Origin: Alitta virens
Taxonomy: Eukaryota; Annelida; Polychaeta; Phyllodocida; Nereididae
Assembly (NCBI GenBank): GCA_932294295.1
Contig: OW028585.1
Coordinates: forward strand, 14,106,771-14,170,770
Direction: 5' to 3'
DNA length: 64,000 bases
A model generated the notes under the pieces. That model did no database searches. It saw nothing but the letters and a program-made list of their open reading frames with translations, and was not told the DNA's origin. Shown one piece after another: positions 24,060 to 36,300 of this stretch. Made by a program: the position numbers and the translations under genes. Within the stretch, counting starts at the first letter, position 1. Every line of letters starts with the position of its first letter.

Positions 24060-24830
24060 ACAGCCAATCAACCAATCAATCTAACTATCAATCAATCAGT
24101 CTTACTATCAATCTAACTATCAATCAATCAATCTAACTATAAATCAATCAATCTAACTATCAATCAATCAATCTATACATCTATCAATCAATCAATCAAT
24201 TGAACTATCAATCAATCAATTAATCTAACTATCAATCAATCAATCTATCTAACTATCAATCAATCAATCTAAATATCAATCTATCTATCTATCTATCTAT
24301 CTATCAATCAATCAATCACTCAATCTAACTATCAATCAATCAATCAATCAATCTTACTATCAGTCAATCAATCTAACTATCAATCAATCAATCTTATTAT
24401 CAATCAATCAATCAATCTAACTATCAATCAATCAATCTAACTATCAATCAATCAATCTATCAATCAATCAATCAATCAATCACTCAATCTAACTATCAAT
24501 CAATCAATCAATCTTACTATCAGTCAACAATCTCACTATCAGTCAATCAATCTCATTATCAATCAATCAATCAATCAATCTAACTATCAATCAATCAATC
24601 AATCTAACTATCAATCAATCAATCTAACTATCAATCAATCAATCTAACTATCAATCAATCTATCTATCTATCCATCTGTCTGTCTGTTTATCAAGCTATT
24701 ATGCAGTGTGTGAAATATCATTATATAAGTTACTGTCGTTCTTTCTTTTCAATCAATTTAACAATCAATCAATCAATCTGTCTATCTATCTATCTATCTA
24801 TCATCCATCCTTCTATCTATCTATATATCT
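24060..24830. repeat. Mixed ATCA/CTAT/TCTAACTATCAA microsatellite
   Basis: About 770 bases of interleaved ATCA and CTAT tetranucleotides, with a higher-order ~20-bp unit built from AATCTAACTATCAATC. Confidence 0.95.
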
Positions 24831-24889
24831 ATATCTGCTATTTCATTTTGACTGACGAGGTTATTTCAAAAATCTTAAACCCTTGAAGA

Positions 24890-25200
24890 AATTACACCAT
24901 CCAGACCTTACTATTATGACTACCTCACTATTAAGACCACTTCTCTATTAGGCCATCTCACGCAGACTACCTTACTATCAAGACCTCACTATTAAGAACA
25001 ACTCATTACTGATCACCTCACTGTTAAGACTACCTTGCCACTAAGATCTGCTTATTATTCAGACCACCTCACTATTGAGACCACCTCTGAAACAGGCCAC
25101 CTTACCATAAAGACCACTTTTTCCAATTATTGACCACCTCACTGTTAAGACCACCTCACAGTATTATTAACAACCTCGCCATTAGGATCAGCAATGCAAG
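24890..25200. repeat. Phrase repeat: GACCACCTCACTATTAA
   Basis: A dozen or so loosely spaced copies of a ~20-bp phrase, GACCACCTCACTATTAAGAC. Inverted copies occur at 28200-28330, and scattered ones elsewhere (for example 54226-54260). Confidence 0.75.
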
Positions 25201-25777
25201 GTCGGCATGATGCTATTATGGAACCACAACATGATTTATAAATTGATTCAATCACTATGTTTGCTGGTCATTATCTAATCTATTTTACATGCTTGCAAAT
25301 ATATTTATCTATTTCATATTTAATGTCTCGCCGATTCTCCAGCAAATGTATGTAATAATACCCCATGATCACATTATTAAAATAAACAGAAACTGAACTG
25401 TCATAAAATTGTCAATTTACTGTACCTAACACTATTTTGAACCTAGATCTGTAGATACAAGAATCTGGAATAAAAATAACATTTCATAATTTATTTTAAT
25501 CTGCACAGTATTATAATAGCTATTAGAGAAACTAGACCTAATTTCACCAAGATAAAATCATGGAGCTAAGAATCCACTCTGGTCTCCATGATATTTGTAG
25601 TTTTAGTTTCAAAGTTGGCAAGACTTGTTTTTTCCTACACTGCCTTTTTCCCTGGTAGTAGCTTCAATTTCTAGTTCAAAGTTTTTGCCAGCTAAAGTGG
25701 TTCATTGATGCATCAGGGAGGTAATTTCTATTGGTCATATGAAAAAAAAGATTCTAGATGTCAACAAATGCGATTAC

Positions 25778-25918
25778 CTTTAAACAGACATGGATGCTTC
25801 TCAATAAATGGACAGCCTCTGGTGAAGGGGCCACCATTTGGCTGGCACTCTGGAGTTAAAACACCCCCAGGAAGTTGGGCTTCAAAGCAGAAATTAAGTC
25901 CCATTTCAAGGCCCCCAG
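25778..25918 (-). CDS. Orphan coding exon, unknown protein
   Basis: A 141-nt open segment with a good acceptor (ATATGCAG|CTGG) and donor (AAAG|GTAATC), phase 1 at both ends, encoding 47 residues. It is rich in Cys, Gly and Pro (FCFEAQLPGGVLTPEC, then CPFIEKHPC). The bounded open frame, codon quality and symmetric phase make it look like a real extracellular-type exon. I found no partner exons and do not recognise the domain. It lies in the middle of the 7.3-kb inverted structure. Confidence 0.45.
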
Positions 25919-26605
25919 CTGCATATGCAGTGCCAATATTATATATACTATACATGTGTGTGGTGCCAAAGCCATGTATGCCCCTTCCTCAGGTTTAGAT
26001 GTTTTATTAACACTTTTCCATGTATTTCGAAAAAAAAACTAATTCTTAGGCAGGGTGGATACAAGGGTGAGTCAGTCAGTCAGGTACTTACAGTATTCTA
26101 CATTTATATTTCCGTCTCAATCTTAACATAAACTCTCGTGGTTACTCAAGACCATTTTGCATAAAACAATACCACGGTGGCATGAAGAATGGATTGAATC
26201 AGGTAGTGCAGCCTTCTACTTTCTTGACCTATGTACATAAGAATTTATTTATTTTGAATTCACACACAAATGTTATCAGATTATTATAGGCATTATGATA
26301 ATTTTTAGGCTTTAGACATGGTAATTTGTTACAATGAATTAAGCCAAGCATTATTTCACCATGGAGCAAAGGTTATTACATACAATATGTTTGAGGCATT
26401 TATATGCTGTTTTGAGATGGCCCCTACTTCTATAAGTCAGAGCAAGGATCTCATCATGCCTCTTTGGCTAAATCATTGGGGACCATCTCAAAATGATAAA
26501 CTGCTGAGAATTTTATTTTTTTAGAAACTTTCTCCTTTAAACAGAAGTTATATCAATCAGTTTATCTATATAATTATTATTATAACATGTTATAGTACAC
26601 TTACT

Positions 26606-26713
26606 TTATACCCAGATAGCATTCCAAATCGGGCAAGCGTCGTTTCTACATTGTTTTGACGTCGCCAACATCGCACCGACGTCGATACGATTTGTAATGC
26701 TTACTGGGTATAA
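26606..26713. mobile_element. Short hairpin MITE, copy a
   Basis: The outer arms TATACCCAGATAGCATTCC and, inverted, TATACCCAGTAAGCATTAC flank a GC-rich core (GACGTCGCCAACATCG). A second copy is at about 42299-42400. Confidence 0.75.
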
Positions 26714-26837
26714 AACATTCAAATGCACTTGACAATATAACGATAAAATCAGAGTCTAAAAATCTAGAAAATCGAATTAAAATGAAGCCAACTGATGTAC
26801 ATAAACTAAAACTAGAAGAATCGGGTAAAGGCCATAT

Positions 26838-27175
26838 GTCTAACGAGATATTATCTCCTTTTATCTATTTCAAACGAGATACTATCTTGTTTGAACGAAA
26901 TAATATCTCATTCTAGCGAAATAACATCGCGTTCTAAAGAAATAATAACTTGTTCCAACGATAAAGTATCTTGTCCTAACAAAAAACTAAGTTGTTCTCG
27001 TTTGGACAAGATAGTTTTTTGTTGGAACAAGATATTATTTTAGCATTATTTCACTAGAATAAGATATTATCTCATTTGGCCCAGATAGTTTTTCGTTGGG
27101 ACCATATAGTTTTATATTGGGACAAGATAGTTTTTCGTTGGGAAAAGATGTTATCTCGTTAGAACCAGATATTTA
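26838..27175. repeat. Phrase-repeat hairpin: AACGAGATATTATCTC
   Basis: Copies of a ~23-bp phrase resembling GTTCTAACGAAATAATATCT run in one orientation on the left half (26838-26990). They run in the opposite orientation on the right half (27000-27175: GGACAAGATAGTTTTTCGTT), so the block can fold on itself. Confidence 0.7.
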
Positions 27176-27319
27176 AAAAAAAGTCCATATCCCCTCCCAG
27201 CCGCTGCAGAAAACTGACATGTTTTTCCTTTAGTGGGGAGGTAAGCCATTCCACAGGAAGGTATTATTGAATGGGTCTAATTATGTTTAAGAACCAGTTT
27301 GAATACAGACAATTAAGAG

Positions 27320-27329
27320 AAATACAGAC

Positions 27330-27388
<59 letters not shown>

Positions 27389-27523
27389 TAGATAGATAGA
27401 TAGACAGATAGATAGATAGATAGACAGATAGATAGATAGATAGATAGATAGACAGATAGATTGACAGATAGACAGATAGATTGACAGATAGACAGATAGA
27501 TTGACAGATAAACAGATAGACAT

Positions 27524-27556
<33 letters not shown>

Positions 27557-27696
27557 CAGATAGATTGACAGATAGACAGATAGATTGACAGATAGACAGA
27601 TAGATTGACAGATAGACAGATAAACAGATAGACAGATAAACAGATAGACATATAGATAATTAGATAGATAATTATATAGATAGATACATACATACA

Positions 27697-27730
<34 letters not shown>

Positions 27731-28190
27731 GATAGATAGGTAGATACATAGATACATGGATAGATAGGTAGATAAATAGACAGATAGATAATTAGATAGG
27801 TAGATAGATATATAGATAGATAGATAGATACATAGATACATAGATAGATAGGTAGATACATAGATAGATATATAGATAGATAGACAGACATATAGATAGA
27901 TAGATAGACAGATAGGTAGACAGATAGATAAAGAGATAGACATACAGACAGACAGATAGACAGATAAATAGACAGACAGATAGATAGATAGATAGACAGA
28001 TAGACAGCTAGACAGATAGATAATTAGATAGATAGATAGACAGAGATAGATAGACAGACAGATAGATAGACAGATAAATAGATAGACAGATAGATAGATA
28101 GACAGACAGACAGCTAGACAGATAGTCAGATAATTAGATAGATAGATAGATAGGTAGATAGATAGACACATAGACAGATAGATAGATAGA
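27320..28190. repeat. GATA/GACA microsatellite
   Basis: About 870 bases of GATA and GACA, with a CATA section near 27690-27725. The long Tyr/Leu/Ser-rich ORFs on the minus strand are translations of this repeat and are not genes. Confidence 0.97.
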
Positions 28191-28499
28191 TTTTAAGAAT
28201 AATGTGATCTTAACAGTGAGGTGGTCTTTTGTAACAGTGATAGTGAGGTGTTAATAGTGATGCGGTCTTAAAGTGGTCTTATTGGTGATGTGTTCAAACT
28301 AAAGAGGTGGTCTTAATAATGGGTAAACTAAAATTTGGAGAAATATCATGATAGGGTGATAGAAAGTTTGGGGAAATATCAGCACAAATTTTCCAATAGG
28401 CCCGTGGAAGGGGGGGGGGCACTGTAAACGCCACTTCGTATAGACTACAATAATGAAAAGAATACAGTTTTCGGATTAGCTAATACAGTGTATATACTG

Positions 28500-28800
28500 A
28501 GATTAAATATGTTCAATCAATTAATCAATCAATCAATCAGTAAATCAGTCCATCAATCCATCCACCCATTTATCCATCTATCTATCTTTCTTTCTTTTTC
28601 TTTCTTTCTGTTTTTATTTCTTATTTCCAGCTTTTTTTTTCTTATTAATTTCTATGTATCTACCTTTCGTTTTTTCTTTCTTTCTTTCTTTCTTTCTTTC
28701 TGTCTTTCTATCTTTCTATCTTTCTATCTTTCTTTCTTTTTTCTTTCTTTCTATCTTTTCTTTCTTGCTTTCTATCTTTCTTTTTTTTATTTTGCTTTTC
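28500..28800. repeat. CAATCAAT and TTTC/CTTT-rich simple repeat
   Basis: CAATCAATCAAT grades into CATCTATC and then TTTC-rich pyrimidine tracts. No coding signal. Confidence 0.9.
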
Positions 28801-30163
28801 TCTAATACGTTTTTACCCTTCACACCAACTTATACATTATTAATATGCATTATACTTATTAATTTACATTTTAAAGAATTTTTTTTCAGTGAACATTGTT
28901 TAAAATGAAATGAAGTTCCTTAAATTACAGATATCTAGCAAACAAGCTGAAACAGCCATTCACTTGTGAACTTTATTATTAAGACAAGAAATTGAGTTAA
29001 TGAGGGTGACTTATCAAACAAGATTGATAAGCATCATAATGTACACTGCTATCTGCATATAGTAGACATCGGGTCAAGGGGTGCGGAGCTGATAGGAGAG
29101 GGGGCAGTCAAAAGGGGGGGGGGTGTTAATTGGTTATCAGATAAGAGGTATGGCTCTGCCTGACCTCTGGGGTGAAAATGATAAACTATGATAGGCTTTT
29201 AAGAGGGGTAAACTTCTATCATTACCATTCTGTCGGGAACGCTAGAATTTATGAATACAAACTCTTACGAGCACTTTTTCCCCTTACGATCACTTTTGAT
29301 GAAAAAAATCATGAGTAAACTAGAGACACTGGGTCAATTTTTAGTGATGGTTTGAGGTCGATAGGGCAACTGGAACATATTCAGAAACATGTTTAAAGGT
29401 GAAAACCGGCCTCAGAGCGTTACCACAGAAGTGTAGCTGTTGCTGCAGACCTGCCTATCATTACCAATTAAATGGTAGCGCTAGAGCGCTACTTTTTCGT
29501 GATAATTCACTCGACTGTTTATACATTAAAGACATTGTAAAACAAAAGAGAAAATTGATGTCAAAAATCATAATCTGGCATTCATTTTATATCAATTAGG
29601 AAGCATGTGCCGTTTATGTGATTATAGATCAATAGGTTACAATAGAAATTAACAAGTGAAGCCGTTTTCTGTGATTCTAGCTGTACACTGAAGTGTTTTT
29701 CTTTTATTCACAATTGTGTTTAGTAAGACCATCAGGCATCACATGCTTATAAATAAGCTACAATTAAATAAAATTGGCGTAAGATATTTATTTACATAAT
29801 AGCAATAATGTACACCATTCTGCACTTTTAATTATATACGGGTGACGAATTGACCAGATTCGGGTGACGAACAGACTTTTTCCGGGTGACGAATGGACCC
29901 GTTTTCGCTGGGACGAAACGCGCAGACGAATCGACCTGCTACCGTGTGTCGCCACTGCATTGTACGAGGTCGCCCTCTACGGAGCGCTTAGGAACTAACA
30001 AGGCGCATATGACGCTGTGCATAAACTAAACTGCAGCAGAAGCGTCAAAAGGCAGGAGAGTTCCAAGAAACATTGTTAATATGCAAGTAAACTCATTCAG
30101 TTTCAGCACAATGCCATGAGGCACTCAATTACAGAACCAATCAGCTGATCAGTGACCGTGGCG

Positions 30164-30386
30164 TAGCGCGGTTTCACATAATCATATGATAATAGGGAAA
30201 TCCTGCCAAAACTGTTTTAACTTGCGCTTTGGTACAGTTTTGGGCATCAATAATAACTCCATTAGAACCACAGTAAAAAGCACAACTTTCATACCAAATT
30301 TGATGAAGATCCGACCAGTAGAAGCCGAGTAAAGTTTGATCATAGTGCAAATTCAGGGCTCTCAAAATCCGTGATTGACGGCGGTT
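30164..30386. repeat. Dispersed ~210-bp repeat, copy b
   Basis: Homologous to 10466-10672 in the same orientation (GCGCGGTTTCACA at one end, CTCTCAAAATCCGTGATT at the other). Confidence 0.7.
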
Positions 30387-30607
30387 TTTTTAAGAAACGG
30401 ACCTTGTTACAATAAAATAAATCCACTAATATGATAATGCAATGTGCATGAGAGGCCGCAGAAGGTGTGATTTACTAAAATTATACTTTGATGCCATTTT
30501 CATACATGTGGGTAATAGATCTACTTTAAAATTAGGTAACAAAATGCTGTAAAATAAAGTTGCTTCTTTTCAGATTTATCTAATTAATACCAATTACATA
30601 ACAACAT

Positions 30608-30743
30608 GGGCCCCGTTTAAGGGGGGGACAGGGGGACAAGTCCCCCCCCCCACTTTTTTTGTACCAACATAATAATTTGACTGTTGGTGTCCAGAATAAA
30701 GGTCAACATGTCCCCCCCACATTTTGAAATGAAACGGGGCCCC
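30608..30743. mobile_element. Small MITE with GGGGCCCCGTTT terminal inverted repeats
   Basis: Starts GGGCCCCGTTTAAGGGGGGGACA and ends in TGTCCCCCCCACATTT then AAACGGGGCCCC. The ends are inverted copies, so the 136-bp unit can fold into a hairpin with very GC-rich stem tips. Confidence 0.8.
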
Positions 30744-30769
30744 TGCTTAACAATCTAGAGTGTTGGCAA

Positions 30770-31815
30770 ATGGAGAAATTGCATAGCAGGTATTCCCTTC
30801 CTGGGAGTGTTGACAGATTGAGAAACTGCTTGTCAAGAATGTGCTTCCTTGATGTGTCGGCGAGTCAAGAAAGTGCACAGCAGGCGCTCCTCGATTTGAG
30901 TGTCAGCATTTTAAAATGCGCTGGGAGTAATTCCTGTTCTTGGACATTGAGGATCTGCTTGGCAAGCATTTCCTTCTGGAAGCATTTCTTTCCTGGGAGT
31001 GTTGGTAAAATGAGAATGACATGACAAACATTCCCTTCCTGGGAGTGTTGTCAAATTGAGAATCGCATGGCAAGCATTCCCTTCCTGGGAGTGTTGATAG
31101 ATTGAGAAACTGAGAAACAGGTAATTATGGGACATGGAGGAGAAGGTACGGCTGTTGGGAGTGGCTGGAGGCCGTCATAAGGAACATAAATAGTCTCAGA
31201 AAATTTCGGGAAAAAATGATGACACATTGAGAAACTGCTTGGCAAGCATTTCCTTCTGAAAGTGTTGGTAAAATGAGAATGACACGACAAACATTCCCTT
31301 CCTGGGAGTGTTGTCAAATTGAGAATCGCATGGCAAGCATTCCCTTCCTGGGAGTGTTGATAGCTTGAGAAACTGAATGGCAAGCATTCCCTTCCTGGGA
31401 GTGTTGGCAAATGGGGAAATTGCATAGCAGGTATTCCCTTCCTGGGAGTGTTGACAGATTGAGAAACTGCTTGTCAAGAATGTGCTTCCTTGATGTGTCG
31501 AAGAGTCAAGAAAGTGCACAGCAGGCGCTCCTCGTTTTGAGTGTCAGCATTTTAAAATGCGCTGGGAGTAATTCCTGTTCTTGGACATTGAGGATCTGCT
31601 TGGCAAGCATTACCTTCTGGAAGCATTTCCTTCCTGGGAGTGTTGGTAAAATGAGAATGACATGACAAACATTCCCTTCCTGGGAGTGTTGTCAAATTGA
31701 GAATCGCATGACAAGCATTCCCTTCCTGGGAATGTTGATAGATTGAGAAACTGAGAAACAGGTAATTATGGGACATGGAGGAGAAGGTACGGCTGTTGGG
31801 AGTGGCTGGAGGCCG
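30770..31815. repeat. Nested minisatellite: ~47-bp unit in a 641-bp higher-order duplication
   Basis: The basic unit is about 47 bp (CTTCCTGGGAGTGTTG, AATTGAGAA, TGGCAAGCATTCC). A block starting at 30770 is repeated almost exactly at 31411, an offset of 641 bases that holds over at least 250 bases. The open frames on both strands follow from the repeat. Confidence 0.9.
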
Positions 31816-32039
31816 TCATAATTGAGAAACTGCTTGGTAAACCAGCCTGTTTCCATATAGGTTGTCTGGTAAATAACAATACCTTTGGGCAGTTTAACAG
31901 TGTTGTGTCATCAGAACTTTACAGAAAGCATCACTGTTTTTGTGGCAAGAGACAACTCTGGCTATCTGTTGGGATAGCAGTCATCTGAAGCCCACGTAGT
32001 TGTGAATATAAACACAGTAGGTCACAGAAGATCACACTT

Positions 32040-32365
32040 TAACTTACAAACTGATGTCATTGCAAGATTCCCAGTACTCTAGTGGTATTGAAAAGCTGAC
32101 TAAAATCAAAAGTCAAGCCACACATTGACAAAACTGTCCAACCTGTGGCGCATTTCCAGAGACGTGCAATTTCACTTGTGTGTGTAGGTGGAACGCAAAT
32201 TACAAGAATTGGATCAAGGCATTATTGAAACAGTGGATGGTCCTACCTCATGGCTATTTCTAATCGTCACACCACAAAATCTGAACAACACTGACAAAAT
32301 CAGGCTTTGGGTAGACATGAGGGGCCAAGCCATCCAGAGAGGGAGAGAGACCCATAACTCAGAAA
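32040..32365 (+). mobile_element. Ty3/Gypsy reverse-transcriptase fragment
   Basis: The plus-strand translation around 32188-32365 reads VERKLQELDQGIIETVDGPTSW and then RLWVDMR. These are the GIIE..GP..W and VDMR signatures at the start of the Gypsy RT domain. Upstream frames give a related piece (KPHIDKTVQPVAHFQRR). The later RT boxes are missing, so it is a short relic. Confidence 0.75.
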
Positions 32366-33259
32366 ATTGATGGCATTCTATGTGACCTGAATGGAGCTCA
32401 AAACTTGACCTTAATCAGGAATACCATTAGATGACTCCAGATGATACATTACTACATTCTGGCACCTAAACGTTGGACTTGTGTTTGGTGAAAAATACCA
32501 TTTGTACCTGTATGGAAGTCGGTTCACAGTGCAAACACAGTTGTACCTACAGGTATGAAAGTCGGCTCACAGTGCACACACAGGGTCGTAGCCAGCATGA
32601 GGCAGAGGAGGCCACCACCTTGTCTGAGTGGGTCACTTGTTTTTTGTCATGCCAGGACATTATGTTCCAGAGTCTGATACATATATGACGTTGGTAGTTA
32701 GACTCATGTGATAACAGCCTCTGGCTGCACCCTTGGTGCTCATGATCCACTCATCACTTTCCTGAACAACCCGCTCACATGGCTTTCGTCTAGAAACAAA
32801 AAATGGGAACTCCGACTGCAACAGCACAGTCATATGAGTGGAATACAAGCCTGGTGAAGACAGCCTGGTAGATTTTTTATCACCTCACTGGGACTAGTCC
32901 ACATCGCCAGGAGAGCACAGAAAATTTCGCGGAGAAGTAAATCTAGTATATTGTGTCACATTCTGATACCGGAAGCTGTAATTCAGCCCAGATACCAATG
33001 CGTAAATAAGGCTTATAACTGATGACCTAGCATCAGAAAGTCAGACAAATTGTCTTCAGTAAAGGCCGAGTCAGCCTTTCCAGGTGATCCAGCTAGGAGA
33101 ACTGACCACGTTCCTTGTGACAATGACATTCAGCTGAGATTATAACAGATTAATTTGATGTCTGGGAGTGAATCCGACCAGCACCTAGAGAGGAAATAGC
33201 CAGATCCCCATCCAGATCATGCAAATAAATACAACATTCTTATATTATGTTTCATCCAA

Positions 33260-33265
33260 TTTATT
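33260..33265 (-). promoter_or_regulatory. Possible polyadenylation signal of the minus-strand Ldh2 gene
   Basis: AATAAA on the minus strand about 60 bases after the stop codon at 33326-33328. Confidence 0.45.
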
Positions 33266-33325
33266 TATATACATCCAAAGAGTTTAAGATCAATCATCAG
33301 TTGACAGATATCCCATGGTCTCTGT

Positions 33326-36300
33326 CTACAGGCTTGAAGGGACATTTACTGTCATCGGTCGTATGTTCAGTCGAGCAGCCAGTTTCCTCTGAAAATAATT
33401 CAATCAAATTTATGTGAATGGGTGTAATATCAACTTTGAGCAACAGGAAAATCCTCAGCAAAGAGAAGCCAACAAAACTGAATGAGAGCAGTTAGGGTAA
33501 CACCTTTTGGTGTCTTGGGTGTTCATCCTGCTCTGTTGTAATCAGTTAATTGGTCTAATGTCACAATATTATTATTGCTTGAAGTGTACAACTGAGTAAA
33601 CAAAGAATGTTGAGCTTTGTCATTTCTTGTTTTGTAATTTTGACCATTCGTATACTTGCCTGAAAACTTAGCAAAGTGCACACTTCGACTTCTTGCTTTG
33701 CTCCCACACTTTTTTTTCTGTTTTTATATATATGTTGCTTTATTGATTCATATCATTGATTCATATCAGTTAAATACAGGTACACGAAAAAAAAAACATA
33801 AGCTGATGCCAAGTGGCATATATAGCTCATATAATAAACATAATATATAATTGTCTAGATTACAATGGTGTGAAATAAAGGAAATAATAATGATTAGACA
33901 AAATAGAAAAACGAAGAAAGAAATAATATAGAAACAACATCAATAAACTGAATGAAAATTGTATAAATAAAAATGATATCAATAACATGTGAATACTTCA
34001 TAATTATTATAATTATTACCATAACGGATCATTACACTGAAGTAGAAAAAACTTTAACCATCTTTTATACAACTTTTTAATATTGAAGGGAGACAAGTGT
34101 CATCAACTGACGACAGTATACTAAGCCGCAGCGATGCGGCCACCACATTGCCAGGCCCCCTGGGCTCTCGGCTAAGAGAGACTGAAATTTCAGTCCCAAC
34201 TTTATGAAGAAAGTAAGGATGAATTAAGCATGAATGTTGTAACTTGCTAATTTATTTTTGAGCCTAAAAAGATGAATTTGCAAATTTGCGAATTTTCAGA
34301 AAATACGAAACACAAAATGACACAAATTCCACTTCAAAGGTTAGGTTGGATTAGTTTGACAAGACTGGACTGTGAATGAAAGTGAATGAAAGTATATGCA
34401 CACCTGTGACATGTTTGAATGTTTAATATATGTAATACGTTTTTTCTGCTGTGTAATGGTCCCAATATATAATTAATATCCTCGATACGACCACCACCGA
34501 TTCACAATTTTTTCATCTTGCTGAAGCTTAAATCTTCACACATGTATTATGGGAAGAATGCTGTCATTTTCTCATGGATAGGCTAAACTAAGATTAATTG
34601 TTACAATGATGTTATATATTAACTTCCTGGGAAGTGCCAGTGCTGCACGAAAGTGTTGTCAGCTTCAAACTGGACTAGTCTGAGCATTTACATTAATTAT
34701 TCAATCAGATGCTGGAAGGTGACTCACAGTGACTTCAATCTGGTTGGGATGGTAGGGGATTCCCCCAAGGTCATCACATTTCTTCATGTGTTTCCTCTCA
34801 GGGTCCCCTGCGACTAACACCTCTGTCTCTCCCTCTGCCTGAAAAAATCAATTTGCAGTAGCTATTTCTTTCAACTGGTCACATAACTGATCACAGTATT
34901 GATGCAATGAAAATATTAACAATTAAAAATGCATCATAAATTGCTGATGATACAAATACAGTAGAAAGACATTGAAGTAGTCGTAGTTGTGGATATTTGT
35001 TTTGGAATTATCCACCATCAGTTTTAGGTCGTTACTGATCTTACAATCGACTGAAATCTTCATACTGGGTGCCTTTAATCTGGATTCCATTGTAATTCTA
35101 ACACTCACTGGTTTATTTGTTCTGCAAATTTTGTTTATATCACTCATCCTTGTTTCGAATCCAGGAGCAAATTTCTTAGGGTCTATTACCAAGAAAAAAT
35201 GACCCTGAAATAAAGCATGGAAGTGTTTAAATTCCAATATCAATATATGGAACATAAATTAGTTCTCAACATATTCTAACATACCAAATCAGCGATTCTA
35301 TCCAAATTCTTCCATGGTTTAACGTTAGGTCCATAGGTGGAGCCACTGAGTATTCCGCATAGAACGTCCACCATGAGACTCAACCCATAGCCTTTGTAGC
35401 CACCTGGTAGGTAGGAACAGAATTCTTAACGCATATTTGGTTGATAATATAAACCATAAAGCTAACAGTCTTGTAGTAATTTTGTAGAATAAAGTTTTGC
35501 TTTGCTGCATGGGCGAGGCATTTTTAGACAACAGTAAAGGCTTGCAGTGACTACTTACAGTGGCTACTATTTTTTCATGTTCTTGTCTCATTGTTCATTG
35601 CTCCGTCGGCAAAGTATAAATGTATGAAAATGTACAATCTTAATTCAGACAATAGCGATGTCCTTTTTGACAGAAGAACAATTAGAGAGCTATATATTCC
35701 ACATGTCAATGTCTCATTGGTACTGGTCTGAAACTTAGCCACATAATCATTGCAGGACAACATACAGACTCTACATTTGTAATTTGACTCGCAATAGTGC
35801 ACTAGCACACAGCAATGAGTATTCCAGTGATATTGATTGATTACAGCTAAATGCACCGAAGTGACAAATGAATAAAAGCATCTAAGCAAGGAATTAAAAA
35901 AATAATGGTGACATTGCAAGCGCATTTGCATGAGCACTTTCATTAGTTTTTTCGGTGCTTGACCAACTCACTGGGCCTATCCAACTGGGCATTTTGTGGA
36001 GCACATTTTGCTTCGTGTCCATATGAAATGAAATCAATGGTCTCTTAATATCTCTATTTACAATATGAAAAACATTGCGAGTAACTACACTGGTTGCCAT
36101 GACTACCACAATTGGCTGTCTTACCCGTTTGCTCTGAGCCTCCAAGTGGGAACAGTCCTCCCTTTTTCAGTACAAGGTTGGGGTCAGTAGATTCCTGTAA
36201 ATGTCAACAGGAATACGGGCAGCACAATTTAAACAAGTATCTGTATTATGATTAGTGATATTTTGATGAACAAACAGGCCCATTCGAGCATAGGACTGCC

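Larger units (their letters stand above)
22675..29935. mobile_element. ~7.3-kb inverted structure with iteron-like terminal repeats
   Basis: The left end (22675-22795) and right end (29838-29935, inverted) align over about 110 bases. Both begin GTCGATTCGTC and carry tandem ~22-bp phrases of the type GAAACTGGTCNATTCGTCAC. Flanks CTTCTA and CTGCTA could be a 6-bp target duplication with one mismatch. Further in, the arms share a CAGTNNAGTGAATTA segment and a GGTAGCG-rich patch (about 23545-23650 against 29420-29530). No transposase is visible. Large microsatellites fill much of the inside. Confidence 0.6.

Noticed and set aside
27287..28171. 294-aa and 192-aa minus-strand ORFs rich in Tyr, Leu, Ser and Ile
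   Set aside because: Direct translation of a GATA/GACA microsatellite; no splice, start or family evidence.
28488..28908. Phe/Leu-rich plus-strand ORFs resembling membrane proteins
   Set aside because: They are translations of TTTC/CTTT simple repeat.
30770..31665. Pair of 84-aa plus-strand ORFs with almost identical sequence
   Set aside because: They are frames across the 47-bp minisatellite and are duplicated only because of the 641-bp repeat; the minus strand is just as open.
32473..32850. Overlapping small ORFs (71, 67 and 62 aa) on both strands after the Gypsy fragment
   Set aside because: No recognisable domain, no consistent frame with the RT fragment, and no splice context.
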